A stretch of 64,000 nt of DNA from Phaeodactylibacter sp. (GCF_022763345.1 NZ_JALEGS010000029.1:1-64000), one strand, 5' to 3'; counted from the first letter of the stretch, positions 37,432 through 46,011 are shown. Program-made: numbers and translations. The notes: generated by a model not told the origin, from the letters alone.

Positions 37432-38241
37432 TTACCAGAAAACAACGAAACATTTAATGATTTCATCATTTTTCTGCTTGACCCAAACCATGGGGGAGCG
37501 TTTCCTATCTATTTCGGCTTTTAGCATGGAACAGGCATCGGGGAAGGGGAGCCATTGTACCTGAGGGTGGGGCGTGATGAGCCAGTCCGGTTTTTGTGGG
37601 ATAAAGAATGCCGCATTCCGGAAGTTCTGCAATTCGGAAAAGGTCAGGTAGAAGCCGGCAATGCAGTCCGGGTTAAGTGGGGCAATGTCAAGTTCCTGTT
37701 GCTGAAAAGGCAAAAAGAGTTGCGCCTTAAAGCATAGCCTTTGTTCCAGTGCCTCGGAAGTCAGCCCGTAGCGTTCCAGGTAACGGTTGGCCAGTTCGCT
37801 GTACAGGAGGGGGAATTGTTTGCGGTGCAGCTTCTCCAGTTTTTGCACGAAGCGGTCCTTTCGGTTGGGCCCAATCCAGGGAGCTAAGGGCGTATGGTGC
37901 TCTTCCAGGGTGTCGAGCAGGTAGAACTTGTACGCCACTTCCAGGTGAACGGGCTGGCTTTGGAGGTAAAACAGGGCATCTATTTCACCCATCGTCCGTT
38001 TGCCCTGCTGCATTTGCAGGTTGTCGCAAATCCAGGAAACCGAAGGGCGTTTTTTTAGCGCATGAAAAACAAACGCCTCCGCCAGTTTGCCGAGCCGGTG
38101 TTGATCAAAGGCAGCTGTCTCCTCCAAAGGCTCAGGGCTAAGAGAAAGCGCTATTTGCCGGAAGGGGGATACCGTGGTGCCTTCCCAGAGGGGTGGGGTG
38201 GTTAGGCAGCCGTGGTAACGTTGCTGGGTGCGTACATTCAT
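37432..38241 (-). CDS. DUF1853 family protein
   Basis: 269 residues, soluble, with the DUF1853 pattern LGKLAEAFVFHALK, then MGEIDALF and HLEVAYKFYL, which together look like a PD-(D/E)xK-type nuclease core (E near 100, D near 102, ExAxK near 115-119). That reading is inference; the family is unassigned. It is the last host-like gene before the AT-rich island. Confidence 0.8.
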   Translation of the reverse strand: MNVRTQQRYHGCLTTPPLWEGTTVSPFRQIALSLSPEPLEETAAFDQHRLGKLAEAFVFHALKKRPSVSWICDNLQMQQGKRTMGEIDALFYLQSQPVHLEVAYKFYLLDTLEEHHTPLAPWIGPNRKDRFVQKLEKLHRKQFPLLYSELANRYLERYGLTSEALEQRLCFKAQLFLPFQQQELDIAPLNPDCIAGFYLTFSELQNFRNAAFFIPQKPDWLITPHPQVQWLPFPDACSMLKAEIDRKRSPMVWVKQKNDEIIKCFVVFW

Positions 38242-38284
38242 ACTTTGCTGAAAGTACGAAGGATTTAATTAATTTCATATTGGT

Positions 38285-38510
38285 TTAGATTCCACTCTTC
38301 AGCAGCATAAGCGTCAGATCATCAAACCTGTTCCGATGCTTTCCAGTCGCAGGCATTCCCACCTACACCGTCCGCAACGCAGGCAATCTGCACCCGCTCA
38401 TCTTCGTAAAAGCCGAAGTGGTCTCCATTTTTTACTTTCCCCTTTTTGGAGAGGCTTTTGGCGATGTATTGCATTGGCTTTTTGGGATGCTTAGCTTTCT
38501 GATTTGCCAT
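38285..38510 (-). pseudogene. PP2C-type serine/threonine phosphatase relic
   Basis: The first 62 codons read as the start of a PP2C phosphatase (NGDHFGFYEDE, then VADGVGGNACDWKASE), ending in a stop after ASEQV. Immediately after, in a different frame, the sequence reads NRFDDLTLMLLKSGI and a stop, the usual end of this family (RxDD-T). So about 170 residues are missing between an intact N-terminus and an intact C-terminus, with a frame change at the joint. It cannot make an active enzyme. It marks the left edge of the AT-rich island. Confidence 0.75.
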
Positions 38511-38528
38511 TCGATTACAGTGCTACAG

Positions 38529-38912
38529 TTACCGGTTCGGGTGTGGGTAGATTTTCCAGGTCAGCCTATTTACTTTCCAGGCACCGTCCTCCATAATCAG
38601 ATGCCACCTATGTTGCCCATAAATAATTTGCCGTTGATTATCCTCCGTAATTATAGTAGTCTTAAAATCAGCATTTAGAGACCCGGTTTGATGCCCACAA
38701 ACAACTTGCCGGTTTGAAATTTCGATACTTTCCAAAATACTTCCGTTGTCTGATGCTCTGAGCCAATTCAGAAAATTCGCTTTCCCCTTAATGTGGTGCC
38801 CGGCGGTTGGTGAGACTTCAATGTCATCAGAGCAAAATTTAACAATGCCGCATCTATCCGAAATTTCAGTAGCTATCCAAATCTTATGAAGGCCGATTAT
38901 GTCTTTTTCCAT
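38529..38912 (-). CDS. SnoaL/NTF2-like protein
   Basis: 127 residues with the alpha-plus-beta cone pattern of the NTF2-like superfamily: an N-terminal helix, IKGKANFLNWL helix, then curved strands ending in QHRWHLIMEDGAWKVNRL. Such proteins are small-molecule isomerases, hydrolases or ligand-binding domains; nothing here decides which. It is the last gene of a run with a Crp/Fnr regulator, DoxX and a four-helix membrane protein. Confidence 0.65.
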   Translation of the reverse strand: MEKDIIGLHKIWIATEISDRCGIVKFCSDDIEVSPTAGHHIKGKANFLNWLRASDNGSILESIEISNRQVVCGHQTGSLNADFKTTIITEDNQRQIIYGQHRWHLIMEDGAWKVNRLTWKIYPHPNR

Positions 38913-39014
38913 TTTTGATTTAATTCAAATGGAGTCATATCTTTTGGTTTCGAGCGTTTCGTTTTACAATATAGCTAAAGGCATAGAAGAAATTACATGA
39001 TTAGGAGTCGTATT

Positions 39015-39458
39015 CTATTTTTTGTGTTGGGCCAGGTAATAAGAATAAAAACTAAAAATTATTGCAGATGCGGAGATTATGGTCATAACTGTTCCGGGCA
39101 CGAAATTCACAAATCCGCCCAAGTCCATAAACAGGAAATATCCTAAATCTGCTAAGCCACCAATTAAAGCTGCAAGAAAAATCGCATTTCGATTTCCTTT
39201 CCATACAAAAAAAGCTGAGATGAAAGTTACATTACCAATCCAGAAAAGATTGAATCCGTGTTGCCCAATAATCGCTCCAGATGCCTTTGAATAATCCATT
39301 TGCAATGTACTTGAGTCAACGGCATCTGCAATTCCAGAAACTGAAGATGTTATGTCTCCAGTCAAAATACCTCTCATTGTCATTACTCCTGCAAGAATAT
39401 GGACAAGTCCCCAAATAATCCATAATACTGCACTTAATTTAAATAATGTAGATTTCAT
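39015..39458 (-). CDS. Four-helix membrane protein, unknown function
   Basis: 147 residues with four predicted transmembrane helices (about 7-28, 60-85, 91-110, 117-143). N-terminal helix LWIIWGLVHILAGV and GQHGFNLFWIGN near 65 look like small DUF-type membrane proteins found beside DoxX genes. Lies 75 bp after the DoxX gene on the same strand. Confidence 0.6.
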   Translation of the reverse strand: MKSTLFKLSAVLWIIWGLVHILAGVMTMRGILTGDITSSVSGIADAVDSSTLQMDYSKASGAIIGQHGFNLFWIGNVTFISAFFVWKGNRNAIFLAALIGGLADLGYFLFMDLGGFVNFVPGTVMTIISASAIIFSFYSYYLAQHKK

Positions 39459-39533
39459 TTAGATTTGATTTTTTAACTAAAAATTCACTATTTTAATGCA
39501 CAAGTGTTAAAGAAACAATGTATAGCTTAACGG

Positions 39534-39929
39534 CTATTTAGATAGTATTGGTTCTTTTTTTAATCTGCCCCAAGCCACAAATGATGCAAGAGCAAATAGT
39601 ATGATATTTGGCACTGGCGGTTCACTTACAGAAATATGGTAGATAGCGGCAAAAATCATAATTACAGCCAATCCTATAGCCGCGATTGGTGTGAGTATTG
39701 GTTTGATTCTTGACAAGGCAGGAAGTATTAAACCAACACCTCCAAGTAGTTCACTAATTCCTATAAAACGTATCATTCCTTCAGAAAAGGAGTTAACGAA
39801 TGACATTCCGTTTGCCGCTAACTCATTGATCGGAGCTGTAGTTTTCATGAATCCTGCCATAATAAATGCTGCAGCTAATACGCCCTGAGCTATCCACAGC
39901 GCAATGTGAAGTCTTTTTGAATGTATCAA
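39534..39929 (-). CDS. DoxX-family membrane protein
   Basis: 131 residues, four helices. Pattern ALWIAQGVLAAAFIMAGFMK followed by FIGISELLGGVGLILPAL fits DoxX/DoxD-like proteins, some of which are linked to thiol or quinone redox chemistry. It is located 90 bp downstream of a Crp/Fnr regulator, which probably controls it. Confidence 0.8.
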   Translation of the reverse strand: MIHSKRLHIALWIAQGVLAAAFIMAGFMKTTAPINELAANGMSFVNSFSEGMIRFIGISELLGGVGLILPALSRIKPILTPIAAIGLAVIMIFAAIYHISVSEPPVPNIILFALASFVAWGRLKKEPILSK

Positions 39930-40019
39930 ATCAATTTATTTTTGATTAAAACTCAAATGTATAGGACTAGGCAGCCCTATACATTAATGTAGATTAAGAA
40001 ATGAAGTATTAGGAAGGAA

Positions 40020-40484
40020 TTATTTTACCCGGTGCTTTCTTTTCACACTTGAAAGAGCCTCCGGGGTGATGCCGAGGTAGGAGGCAATCATTTTTTGTGG
40101 GACTCTTTGTACAATATCAGGATATGTTTCAATAAAATGCTCGTAGCGCTCTATGGCAGAGGCACTCATCAACATGATTATTCTTTGTTGAAGAATTTCA
40201 AGTCGCTTGATAAGCTTCTGGGTGTCCGTTACAGATACGTTATCTTTTGTTATTTGGATGACTTCTGAATCTTCCAAAGCATCAATAAATAAGTCACAAG
40301 GGGTTTGGGGGGGGACACTATCAGCAATAATCCAATTTTCAGGTGCAAACATATAAATGTGCTCTCTGCCTTTATTATCAATTGAATAACTTCTTAGCAA
40401 GCCTGATTGAACATGATAAACTTTGCTATTCAAGTCTCCATTTCTTTGTAGAATTTGTCCTTTTTTGATTTGTAATCTTTTCAA
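40020..40484 (-). CDS. Crp/Fnr-family transcriptional regulator
   Basis: 154 residues, shorter than usual (about 190): the cyclic-nucleotide-binding-like barrel starts abruptly (MKRLQIKKGQILQRNGD), and the C-terminal helix-turn-helix reads VPQKMIASYLGITPEALSSVKR. The missing first 30-35 residues suggest N-terminal truncation or an upstream start not visible in frame. No full cNMP-binding signature is seen. Likely regulator of the DoxX group. Confidence 0.8.
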   Translation of the reverse strand: MKRLQIKKGQILQRNGDLNSKVYHVQSGLLRSYSIDNKGREHIYMFAPENWIIADSVPPQTPCDLFIDALEDSEVIQITKDNVSVTDTQKLIKRLEILQQRIIMLMSASAIERYEHFIETYPDIVQRVPQKMIASYLGITPEALSSVKRKHRVK

Positions 40485-40591
40485 TTTCTTTTTTGGTTCA
40501 TTTTTCGTATGCTTATTTGACTACGCAAGCTGCGGGGCAGACTCTGCCAAGCGCGCTTTTGTCTATTTTTGCCATAATCCTGCCGGCCGTC

Positions 40592-40648
40592 CTGGCACAG
40601 CAGTCGGGCACAACTCTTTGATCATCAGTTTTCATTTGCTCCAAACAT
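40592..40648 (-). repeat. 57-bp element, copy A (inverted relative to copy B)
   Basis: On the minus strand: ATGTTTGGAGCA, a 23-nt spacer, then a 22-nt block starting TTGTGCCCG and ending GCTGTGCCAG. Copy B at 45955 has the same 12-mer, the same spacer length, and 20 of 22 identical bases in the last block. The two copies point away from each other. Read in frame, both give CLEQ, VP and CAR at equal spacing. Confidence 0.7.
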
Positions 40649-40756
40649 CGTCTAAGTGTTGTAACGGATTTACTGGCACTTATTTTCGGGAGGTAATATA
40701 CATTTTTAAAAGAAAAAGCGTTTATGCCAATAATAGCGAGGATTGACATTGCCTGT

Positions 40757-42529
40757 TTAATCCTGCTGTTCATTGAGTTGATTAAACCATTGACTAAATA
40801 CAGTGCTCATTTGCTTCGGGTGGCTTTCAGTTAATAAGTGTTTTCCTTTTCCCAGATAGTGAAACGTCGCATTCTTAAAGTTTTCCATAGCATATTCCAC
40901 CGCTTCTTTTCTGTTTACCAAACCCTTTTTGGCATAGAAATAAAGTTTTGGAACTGTTGATTCTTTCATGCCATTTGAAATATAGGTCAGCAAATCGGCA
41001 AATTCACTTTCGCCTCTTCCTTTGGTAAATGACAGAGAAGCAGGATCAGGGCCGTTTGTTATAGCGTACCTTCTTTCTTCCTCATCCCAAGGTTGGGAAT
41101 AGAACTCGTAAGCCTCTTTTGGCAATTTTCTCCCTGCAAAGAAATTAGTGGATAGTTTTTTGCCGGCAAAGTTTCTTTTTACCATCCATTTTTCGTTTCC
41201 CTCCTGAGTTCTTGTAAGCCTCATAAAAGCTTTGAAGCTGAATGGCAATTGGTCATACATCACATCTGCAGGCATAAATGGGGCTTCAAACAGCGCAAGG
41301 CCTTTTACATTTTGTGGCTCACGAATGGTATAGAGCATTCCTGCAATGGAACCAATGTCTTGAACCCAAAAGGTTATATTCTTTAGTCCCTTGGCTTCAA
41401 TGAAATCTTTCAGCATCTGATACTGTACTTCCACAGATACATTTTTATCGGAGGGGAAGCTCGATTTGCCAAAGCCCAGAAAATCTAATGCAATTACCTT
41501 TTTATTTTCATCAATATCTGGGATGATATTTCGCCATATGTACAGGTTTGAAGGCAGTCCGTGAAGCAAGAGGATTGGGTCGCCTTCGCCCGATTCAACA
41601 TAATGTACTTTTTCGTCGCCAAGTTGTATGAATTTTGACTCGAATGGCATTTCCGCCGAAATACCTTTTTCAACCTTGGTTGCTTTGCCTAAATAAGGGT
41701 CCTGTGCTTTCAGGTTGGAGCAAAACAAAACGGCACATGCTAAAAAGAGTGTTCTGACGATTGTATTTTTAGGAATGGGCTTTTTATTTAATTGCTTGAA
41801 TATAAACTTTGGTGCAAGTCTGCTCATTATTTTGAGCTGGGTAGAAATGCCCGGCGTAATTTCTTCTTTGCTGTTTATGTAGCCTTTCCAAAATGCTTGG
41901 GCTAATTTTTCCGGAGGCATTGGTTTTAAATTATCGTCCTCTGCAATGTCTGCCCCGTGAGCCAAAGGCGTATCTACCACCGGAGGCAATAATTCCAACA
42001 CTTTTATATTATGAGGTTTTAAATGAAGCCGTATGCTTCTTGTCCAAAAATGTAAAGCGGATTTTGTGGCAGAATAGACAGGTGCTTGTGCAAATGGAAC
42101 ATAGGCCAAACCCGAAGAAACATTGACGATAACAGCTTCTTTGCTTTTCTTTAATTGTGGTAAAAAATAATGCACCAAACGAATCGGCGAATTGAAATTT
42201 ATATCAATTTCAGCAAATTGTCTTGTTAAATCGTTTGCTTCATGGCCGGTATCAAGCAATAGCATTATGCCTGCATTGTTTATCAGCACATCAATTCCAC
42301 CAAACTGTTGGTCGATATCTTTTGCCAATTTTCTGACTTCTGCGTCAGAAGTTACATCACTTTGGAAAAAGTGGACTTTGGGGTTCTCGGCCTTTACTTT
42401 TTCAAGTTTGGCTAAATTTCTGCCGGTAATAATGACGGTATTGTTATTTTCTAAAAACTTTTGAGCCAGCGCAAGTCCAATACCTGAACTCCCGCCTGTT
42501 ATCAATACTTTTTGATTGGATGTGACCAT
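40757..42529 (-). CDS. Fusion: SDR oxidoreductase + internal signal-like helix + dehalogenase-like hydrolase
   Basis: 590 residues in one frame. Residues 1-250 are a complete DltE-type short-chain dehydrogenase (TGGSSGIG at 11-18, NNAG 84-87, YSATK 152-156) ending where free-standing relatives end (APKFIFKQLNKK). Residues about 257-275 (IVRTLFLACAVLFCSNLKAQ) have the form of a Sec signal peptide with an AQ cleavage site. Residues 280-590 are an alpha/beta hydrolase of the haloalkane dehalogenase type: LLHGLPSN oxyanion loop near 321, nucleophile Asp391 in WVQDIGS, and a C-terminal GKGKHLLTESHP with the catalytic His. No ATG marks a separate hydrolase start close to the helix. The hydrolase would have to be outside the membrane and the SDR inside. 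Confidence 0.8.
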   Translation of the reverse strand: MVTSNQKVLITGGSSGIGLALAQKFLENNNTVIITGRNLAKLEKVKAENPKVHFFQSDVTSDAEVRKLAKDIDQQFGGIDVLINNAGIMLLLDTGHEANDLTRQFAEIDINFNSPIRLVHYFLPQLKKSKEAVIVNVSSGLAYVPFAQAPVYSATKSALHFWTRSIRLHLKPHNIKVLELLPPVVDTPLAHGADIAEDDNLKPMPPEKLAQAFWKGYINSKEEITPGISTQLKIMSRLAPKFIFKQLNKKPIPKNTIVRTLFLACAVLFCSNLKAQDPYLGKATKVEKGISAEMPFESKFIQLGDEKVHYVESGEGDPILLLHGLPSNLYIWRNIIPDIDENKKVIALDFLGFGKSSFPSDKNVSVEVQYQMLKDFIEAKGLKNITFWVQDIGSIAGMLYTIREPQNVKGLALFEAPFMPADVMYDQLPFSFKAFMRLTRTQEGNEKWMVKRNFAGKKLSTNFFAGRKLPKEAYEFYSQPWDEEERRYAITNGPDPASLSFTKGRGESEFADLLTYISNGMKESTVPKLYFYAKKGLVNRKEAVEYAMENFKNATFHYLGKGKHLLTESHPKQMSTVFSQWFNQLNEQQD

Positions 42530-42737
42530 TTGTCATTGTTTTTTTAAGAAAAGAAGGAAGACCCGGGAGGTCATTTTCGAAATTTGATACCCGTAATGAT
42601 ATACGTTTTGTTGCTTAGGTCGGTCGGTATATCATTTCTCGTCCAGTTTTCATGAATTCATGTCATTAGATAGTATAGACACCTAAAGTCTCCAGGTGTA
42701 AAGACTTCTGATAAAAAATCTTGAAAATCCACAAATC

Positions 42738-43106
42738 CTAGTTAAGCGCTCCTGTGATCAAAAGTTTTGAATGCATGTACCAAAGAATAGGAGTTGGGAC
42801 TAATTCGAGAAGGATCACTGCCCAAATAACAGGCGTTGGTGAATAATGAATAAGTGCTGCCGCCCTTACGATCCCGCCGATGAATAAAGCGATCATTAAA
42901 AATCGAAATAGCATCACTTCTGAAGGATCCCAAACGCAATAGAAAAACCCCAAGGCGGTAGATGCCCAAATGGCAGCGATGAATCGATGAGAATTATCAG
43001 CCATCGGCTCTATGGCAGGGTCATACGGGCCCGTCATGGCATGAACACCGGTTCCGATAGCTATCAACCCATAAAGGATGAGGAAAACACGAATGAATAG
43101 AAGCAT
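42738..43106 (-). CDS. DUF4345-like small membrane protein
   Basis: 122 residues, four transmembrane helices, with the motif GTGVHAMTGP near 18-27 and DNSHRFIAAIWAS near 42-54 that I associate with DUF4345. It is encoded 2 bp after the preceding membrane-protein gene, so the two are one operon behind a Crp/Fnr gene. Function unknown. Confidence 0.7.
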   Translation of the reverse strand: MLLFIRVFLILYGLIAIGTGVHAMTGPYDPAIEPMADNSHRFIAAIWASTALGFFYCVWDPSEVMLFRFLMIALFIGGIVRAAALIHYSPTPVIWAVILLELVPTPILWYMHSKLLITGALN

Positions 43107-43108
43107 TA

Positions 43109-43558
43109 TCAGGAAATTTTAGAGGTGGGTTTGAGAAAGCAATAAGCCGCAATAATGATGGGTATGGCAAAGGGAATATGCTGCAAAATATCGCGTGCTC
43201 CTGCATTAGGTACGAAGCTGCCCCAAACAAACACATCCACTGCAATCACCAACAAAAGGGTAACTAAGTGGAAATAACCTGCCAACCTGAATTGTCGAAA
43301 AGAGATAGCCAACAAAACGAAGATGGGTGGAAGAACATCACCAACAGCTTTGAAAATGGAGAGGATTTTCGAGAACCGGATGGCTGCATCCGAATCTGGA
43401 ACTATGGAAAAGGAACCTTCGGCAGCCGCAGGGTGAGCTACCCAAAAAATGCCGATACCAATTAACATTCCAGCCGATATGAAGCTTGCCCAGACGCCAA
43501 TTCTTATCTGGCGTGGCAGGGTTTTAGCAAGCGGATTTTTGAAGGAGCTAGTACTCAT
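43109..43558 (-). CDS. Four-helix membrane protein, possibly DUF4267-like
   Basis: 149 residues from the ATG at 43558; the frame also opens at a TTG 24 nt earlier. Four helices; first helix region GVWASFISAGMLIGIGIFWVAHPAAAE ends in an AHPAAA motif, followed by a short FSIVPDSDAAIRFSK loop, which recalls DUF4267 proteins. It lies between the Crp/Fnr gene and the DUF4345-like gene on the same strand. Confidence 0.6.
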   Translation of the reverse strand: MSTSSFKNPLAKTLPRQIRIGVWASFISAGMLIGIGIFWVAHPAAAEGSFSIVPDSDAAIRFSKILSIFKAVGDVLPPIFVLLAISFRQFRLAGYFHLVTLLLVIAVDVFVWGSFVPNAGARDILQHIPFAIPIIIAAYCFLKPTSKIS

Positions 43559-43635
43559 GAATGGTTTATTACTTTTTTTCAAAAGTAAGACCCGGTTGGC
43601 TCAATCCACTTGATAAATGATAAGTTCGGAGCGGT

Positions 43636-44208
43636 CTAAGCGGAAAACCTCATCTTTCTTAATCTACTCAGCGTTTCGGGTGTCACCCCCAGGAAAGTTG
43701 CCACGTCTTTGAGTTGAAAACGCATGAGTACTTCTGGGTGCTTTTGTTCCATGTATTCATAGCGCTGTAAGGCATCCAGTTTGAGAAACATCCTACGCAT
43801 ACTAAATTCTTCAATGAATTCCTCTTCTGCCATTCTTCTTCCAACCCGCTCAATATAAATGGATTGCTGATACAGATCGGCAAGTTGATCAATGTCCAAG
43901 GTTAGAAACTCGCAATCTTCTTCACAAATGATAGAAAGGTCACTCGGCCCACCAGTAAGTACACTATGTAAAACAGTAAACACTTTGGGTGCTACGTAAA
44001 AGTGTGTGGTCTTTTCAATACCATTATCCATTTCAAACTTTCTAACTGCACCTTTTGTCATATGCCAAATCGTTTTGCAGGGCTTTTGTAAGCCAAGGAT
44101 CACTTCTCCTTTTTTTGACTTGACAGCTTTTAGGTGTTGCTTGTACAATTGCCAATCTTTATCTGGCATCTTTCCGGCAATATGTTCAATGTATTTTCTC
44201 ATTACCAT
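43636..44208 (-). CDS. Crp/Fnr-family transcriptional regulator
   Basis: 190 residues, full length. N-terminal beta-barrel domain (about 20-115, GEVILGLQKPCKTIWHMTKGAVRKF) and C-terminal helix-turn-helix with LKDVATFLGVTPETLSRLRK. It resembles the other Crp/Fnr protein of the island in its last 60 residues. Located just upstream of two small membrane-protein genes that it probably controls. Confidence 0.87.
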   Translation of the reverse strand: MVMRKYIEHIAGKMPDKDWQLYKQHLKAVKSKKGEVILGLQKPCKTIWHMTKGAVRKFEMDNGIEKTTHFYVAPKVFTVLHSVLTGGPSDLSIICEEDCEFLTLDIDQLADLYQQSIYIERVGRRMAEEEFIEEFSMRRMFLKLDALQRYEYMEQKHPEVLMRFQLKDVATFLGVTPETLSRLRKMRFSA

Positions 44209-44232
44209 TTAACAGGCTCATTTTTACATTTG

Positions 44233-44459
44233 TTACTCTGGTGATTTAGTCCTAACAAAATGATTGATCACTTTGCGCCTAAAAAGCAGATAAATCCCCA
44301 TTAACTGAAAGATTAATGTGGCAGTAAGCGCAGTAAAGACTTGCTTCCACCAAACATATTGAGGGTAGGGAGCAACAAAATGGCTTGTGCTCTGGTAATG
44401 GTTAGCACAGTTAAGGCAACTATGACATATATGATCTTAGGTCTGCTCTGCTTGCTCAT
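44233..44459 (-). pseudogene. Small two-helix membrane protein, split by a frameshift
   Basis: From ATG at 44459 the first frame reads MSKQSRPKIIYVIVALTVLT and continues only to a TAA near 44310. Shifting frame near codon 23 gives an uninterrupted continuation, STSHFVAPYPQYVWWKQVF, a second helix with FQLMGIYLLFRRK and a stop at 44233. The total of 227 bp (one base short of a multiple of three plus one codon) fits a single indel. The restored protein would be about 74 residues with two helices. It lies 20 bp after the gene at 44480. Confidence 0.65.
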
Positions 44460-44479
44460 CGTTGTTTGTATTATTAAAT

Positions 44480-44971
44480 TCACTTGGTAATGGGGTTCGG
44501 TCTTATCAATCTGATAAAAATATAGATATGGCTAAGGAAAGCAGCCAATCCATAGGTTACGAAGGTTAGCCAAATCACGCCTAAGTTCTGATCGTATAGC
44601 TTTAAGCCGAAAAATTGTGGAAATGCAGTAATCAAGTCGGCAAATCCGAAAATGTTGAATACCCAAACCAAAGGAATGGCAAATTTCCATTTACTTTTCA
44701 ATGCGATGGATGTGATAATGGCAAGGATGGCAGTGGCCAGGTCCCAAAGTCCTACAGTTGTTAAAAACTGACTTGGAAAGCCATCGTAAAACTGCTCCTT
44801 CGCCATAAAAAGCAGACCCAGGTACCGGAAGGCATTTAGAAACACAAAAGGCAGCAGTGCATCATGAATGGAAAGGTTGGCCAAGCGTGGTTTAATCCAC
44901 CAATTGAATCCAAGGATAATACTGATCGTGCCGATGATGGCCTGCAAATTGATAATAGTAAAATTGTCCAT
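44480..44971 (-). CDS. Membrane protein of unknown function
   Basis: 163 residues from ATG at 44971 (MDNFTIINLQ); a TTG 30 nt upstream is also in frame. Four helices at about 10-26, 36-58, 75-95 and 130-155. No family recognised. It follows the ECF sigma factor gene by 69 bp and precedes a frameshifted two-helix protein, so it may be part of the sigma factor's operon. Confidence 0.6.
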   Translation of the reverse strand: MDNFTIINLQAIIGTISIILGFNWWIKPRLANLSIHDALLPFVFLNAFRYLGLLFMAKEQFYDGFPSQFLTTVGLWDLATAILAIITSIALKSKWKFAIPLVWVFNIFGFADLITAFPQFFGLKLYDQNLGVIWLTFVTYGLAAFLSHIYIFIRLIRPNPITK

Positions 44972-45040
44972 AAGGCGTTTTTTATTTACCTCTATAGACA
45001 ATGCAATCAGAGATGTGTAAAGACTTTGAAGAAATTTTTT

Positions 45041-45916
45041 TTAGTTCAAGTTCAGGCGGTTCTTCCAATCAGCACTTTCAAAAATTTCAAGGAGAAAGTT
45101 TTTCTTGTCAAAGGTGGTTTTAAAGCTATGGTCTTGGTGCAACGCTGCAATTTTCAATTCAGAATCATCCACCAAAAAATCAGCATCAGGCTCCAATTGC
45201 TCTTTGAATGTTGAATACTCTTTTCGGTTGAATAGCAAATTTTTGGCGTCCACCATTCCATTTTCTGTGGCGAAGGTTACTTTCTTATGGCATCTGCAAG
45301 GGTTGGCTTTATTGACCAATCCGCATTTGTTTTGCATAAAATTGTACAAGTCTTTCCGGGCTTTGCTCAATTTCATTCGGTAATTGGTCTTGCTTATTTC
45401 CATGATTTCTGAACCTACCGTATGATCTGCTCCGAATATTTCTCCAATGATATAAATCATTCGTTGCTCTTTGGTCAGGCAAAGGAGCATCCCCGATAAA
45501 CACTGCAGACGGACTTCCCTGATTTCTTCGCTTTTAATGAGTCGCTCCTCTGAGGTCAACTCTGTACTCTCAGCACTATCCAGTCTTCTTCCTAATTCTT
45601 CGTAAGTGGTGGCGAAAATATCAGGAGGATTTCTTTGGTCGTTTAAAAAATGGTTTTTAGTAATTCTGTAAGCCCAGGTGGTAAAAGAGCTTTCTTGTTT
45701 GAAGGTGCCTAAATTTGAAATTATTTTTATCAAAGCTTCCTGTGTCAGGTCTTCTGCATCCGAAGTATTCCCTGTCAGTTTCCAAGCAAGATTATAAATA
45801 ACCGGTTGGTGTCTTGCTACAAGAGTTGTCAAAGCGGATTCCTTCCCGTCCAAAACCTGTTGGATAAGTTCCTTGTCCGTTTGGTCAGAACTATATGTAC
45901 TTTTGAATGGATTCAT
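45041..45916 (-). CDS. ECF-type sigma factor with Cys-rich C-terminal extension
   Basis: 291 residues, about 100 more than a simple ECF factor. Region 2 spans about 20-95 (DAEDLTQEALIKI, TWAYRITKNHFLN), region 4 about 135-195 (LTKEQRMIYIIGEIFGADH, then a helix-turn-helix). After it comes NPCRCHKK (near 207-214) and an extension of roughly 75 residues that resembles no domain I recognise. C-terminal extensions in ECF factors commonly regulate activity. Probably controls the membrane proteins encoded downstream. Confidence 0.85.
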   Translation of the reverse strand: MNPFKSTYSSDQTDKELIQQVLDGKESALTTLVARHQPVIYNLAWKLTGNTSDAEDLTQEALIKIISNLGTFKQESSFTTWAYRITKNHFLNDQRNPPDIFATTYEELGRRLDSAESTELTSEERLIKSEEIREVRLQCLSGMLLCLTKEQRMIYIIGEIFGADHTVGSEIMEISKTNYRMKLSKARKDLYNFMQNKCGLVNKANPCRCHKKVTFATENGMVDAKNLLFNRKEYSTFKEQLEPDADFLVDDSELKIAALHQDHSFKTTFDKKNFLLEIFESADWKNRLNLN

Positions 45917-45954
45917 TTTGCTGGTTTTAAATTGCCGCTAACTCGTTTAAGGCT

Positions 45955-46011
45955 ATGTTTGGAGCAGGTTTGTCATGACAATCAAGGAATTGTGCCCGCC
46001 CGCTGTGCCAG
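45955..46011 (+). repeat. 57-bp element, copy B
   Basis: Plus-strand copy of the element at 40592-40648, pointing away from it. It starts 39 bp upstream of the sigma factor's start codon side and is followed at 46032-46042 by a run of eleven G. The second half of the spacer (GA...ATCAA) and the terminal block are the best conserved parts. Confidence 0.7.

Noticed and set aside
40513..40773. 86-codon minus-strand frame
   Set aside because: It runs across repeat copy A and shares CLEQ/VP/CAR with the frame over copy B, which is antisense to a sigma factor gene. The similarity comes from the DNA repeat, so I treat both as non-coding, though a coding origin is not excluded.
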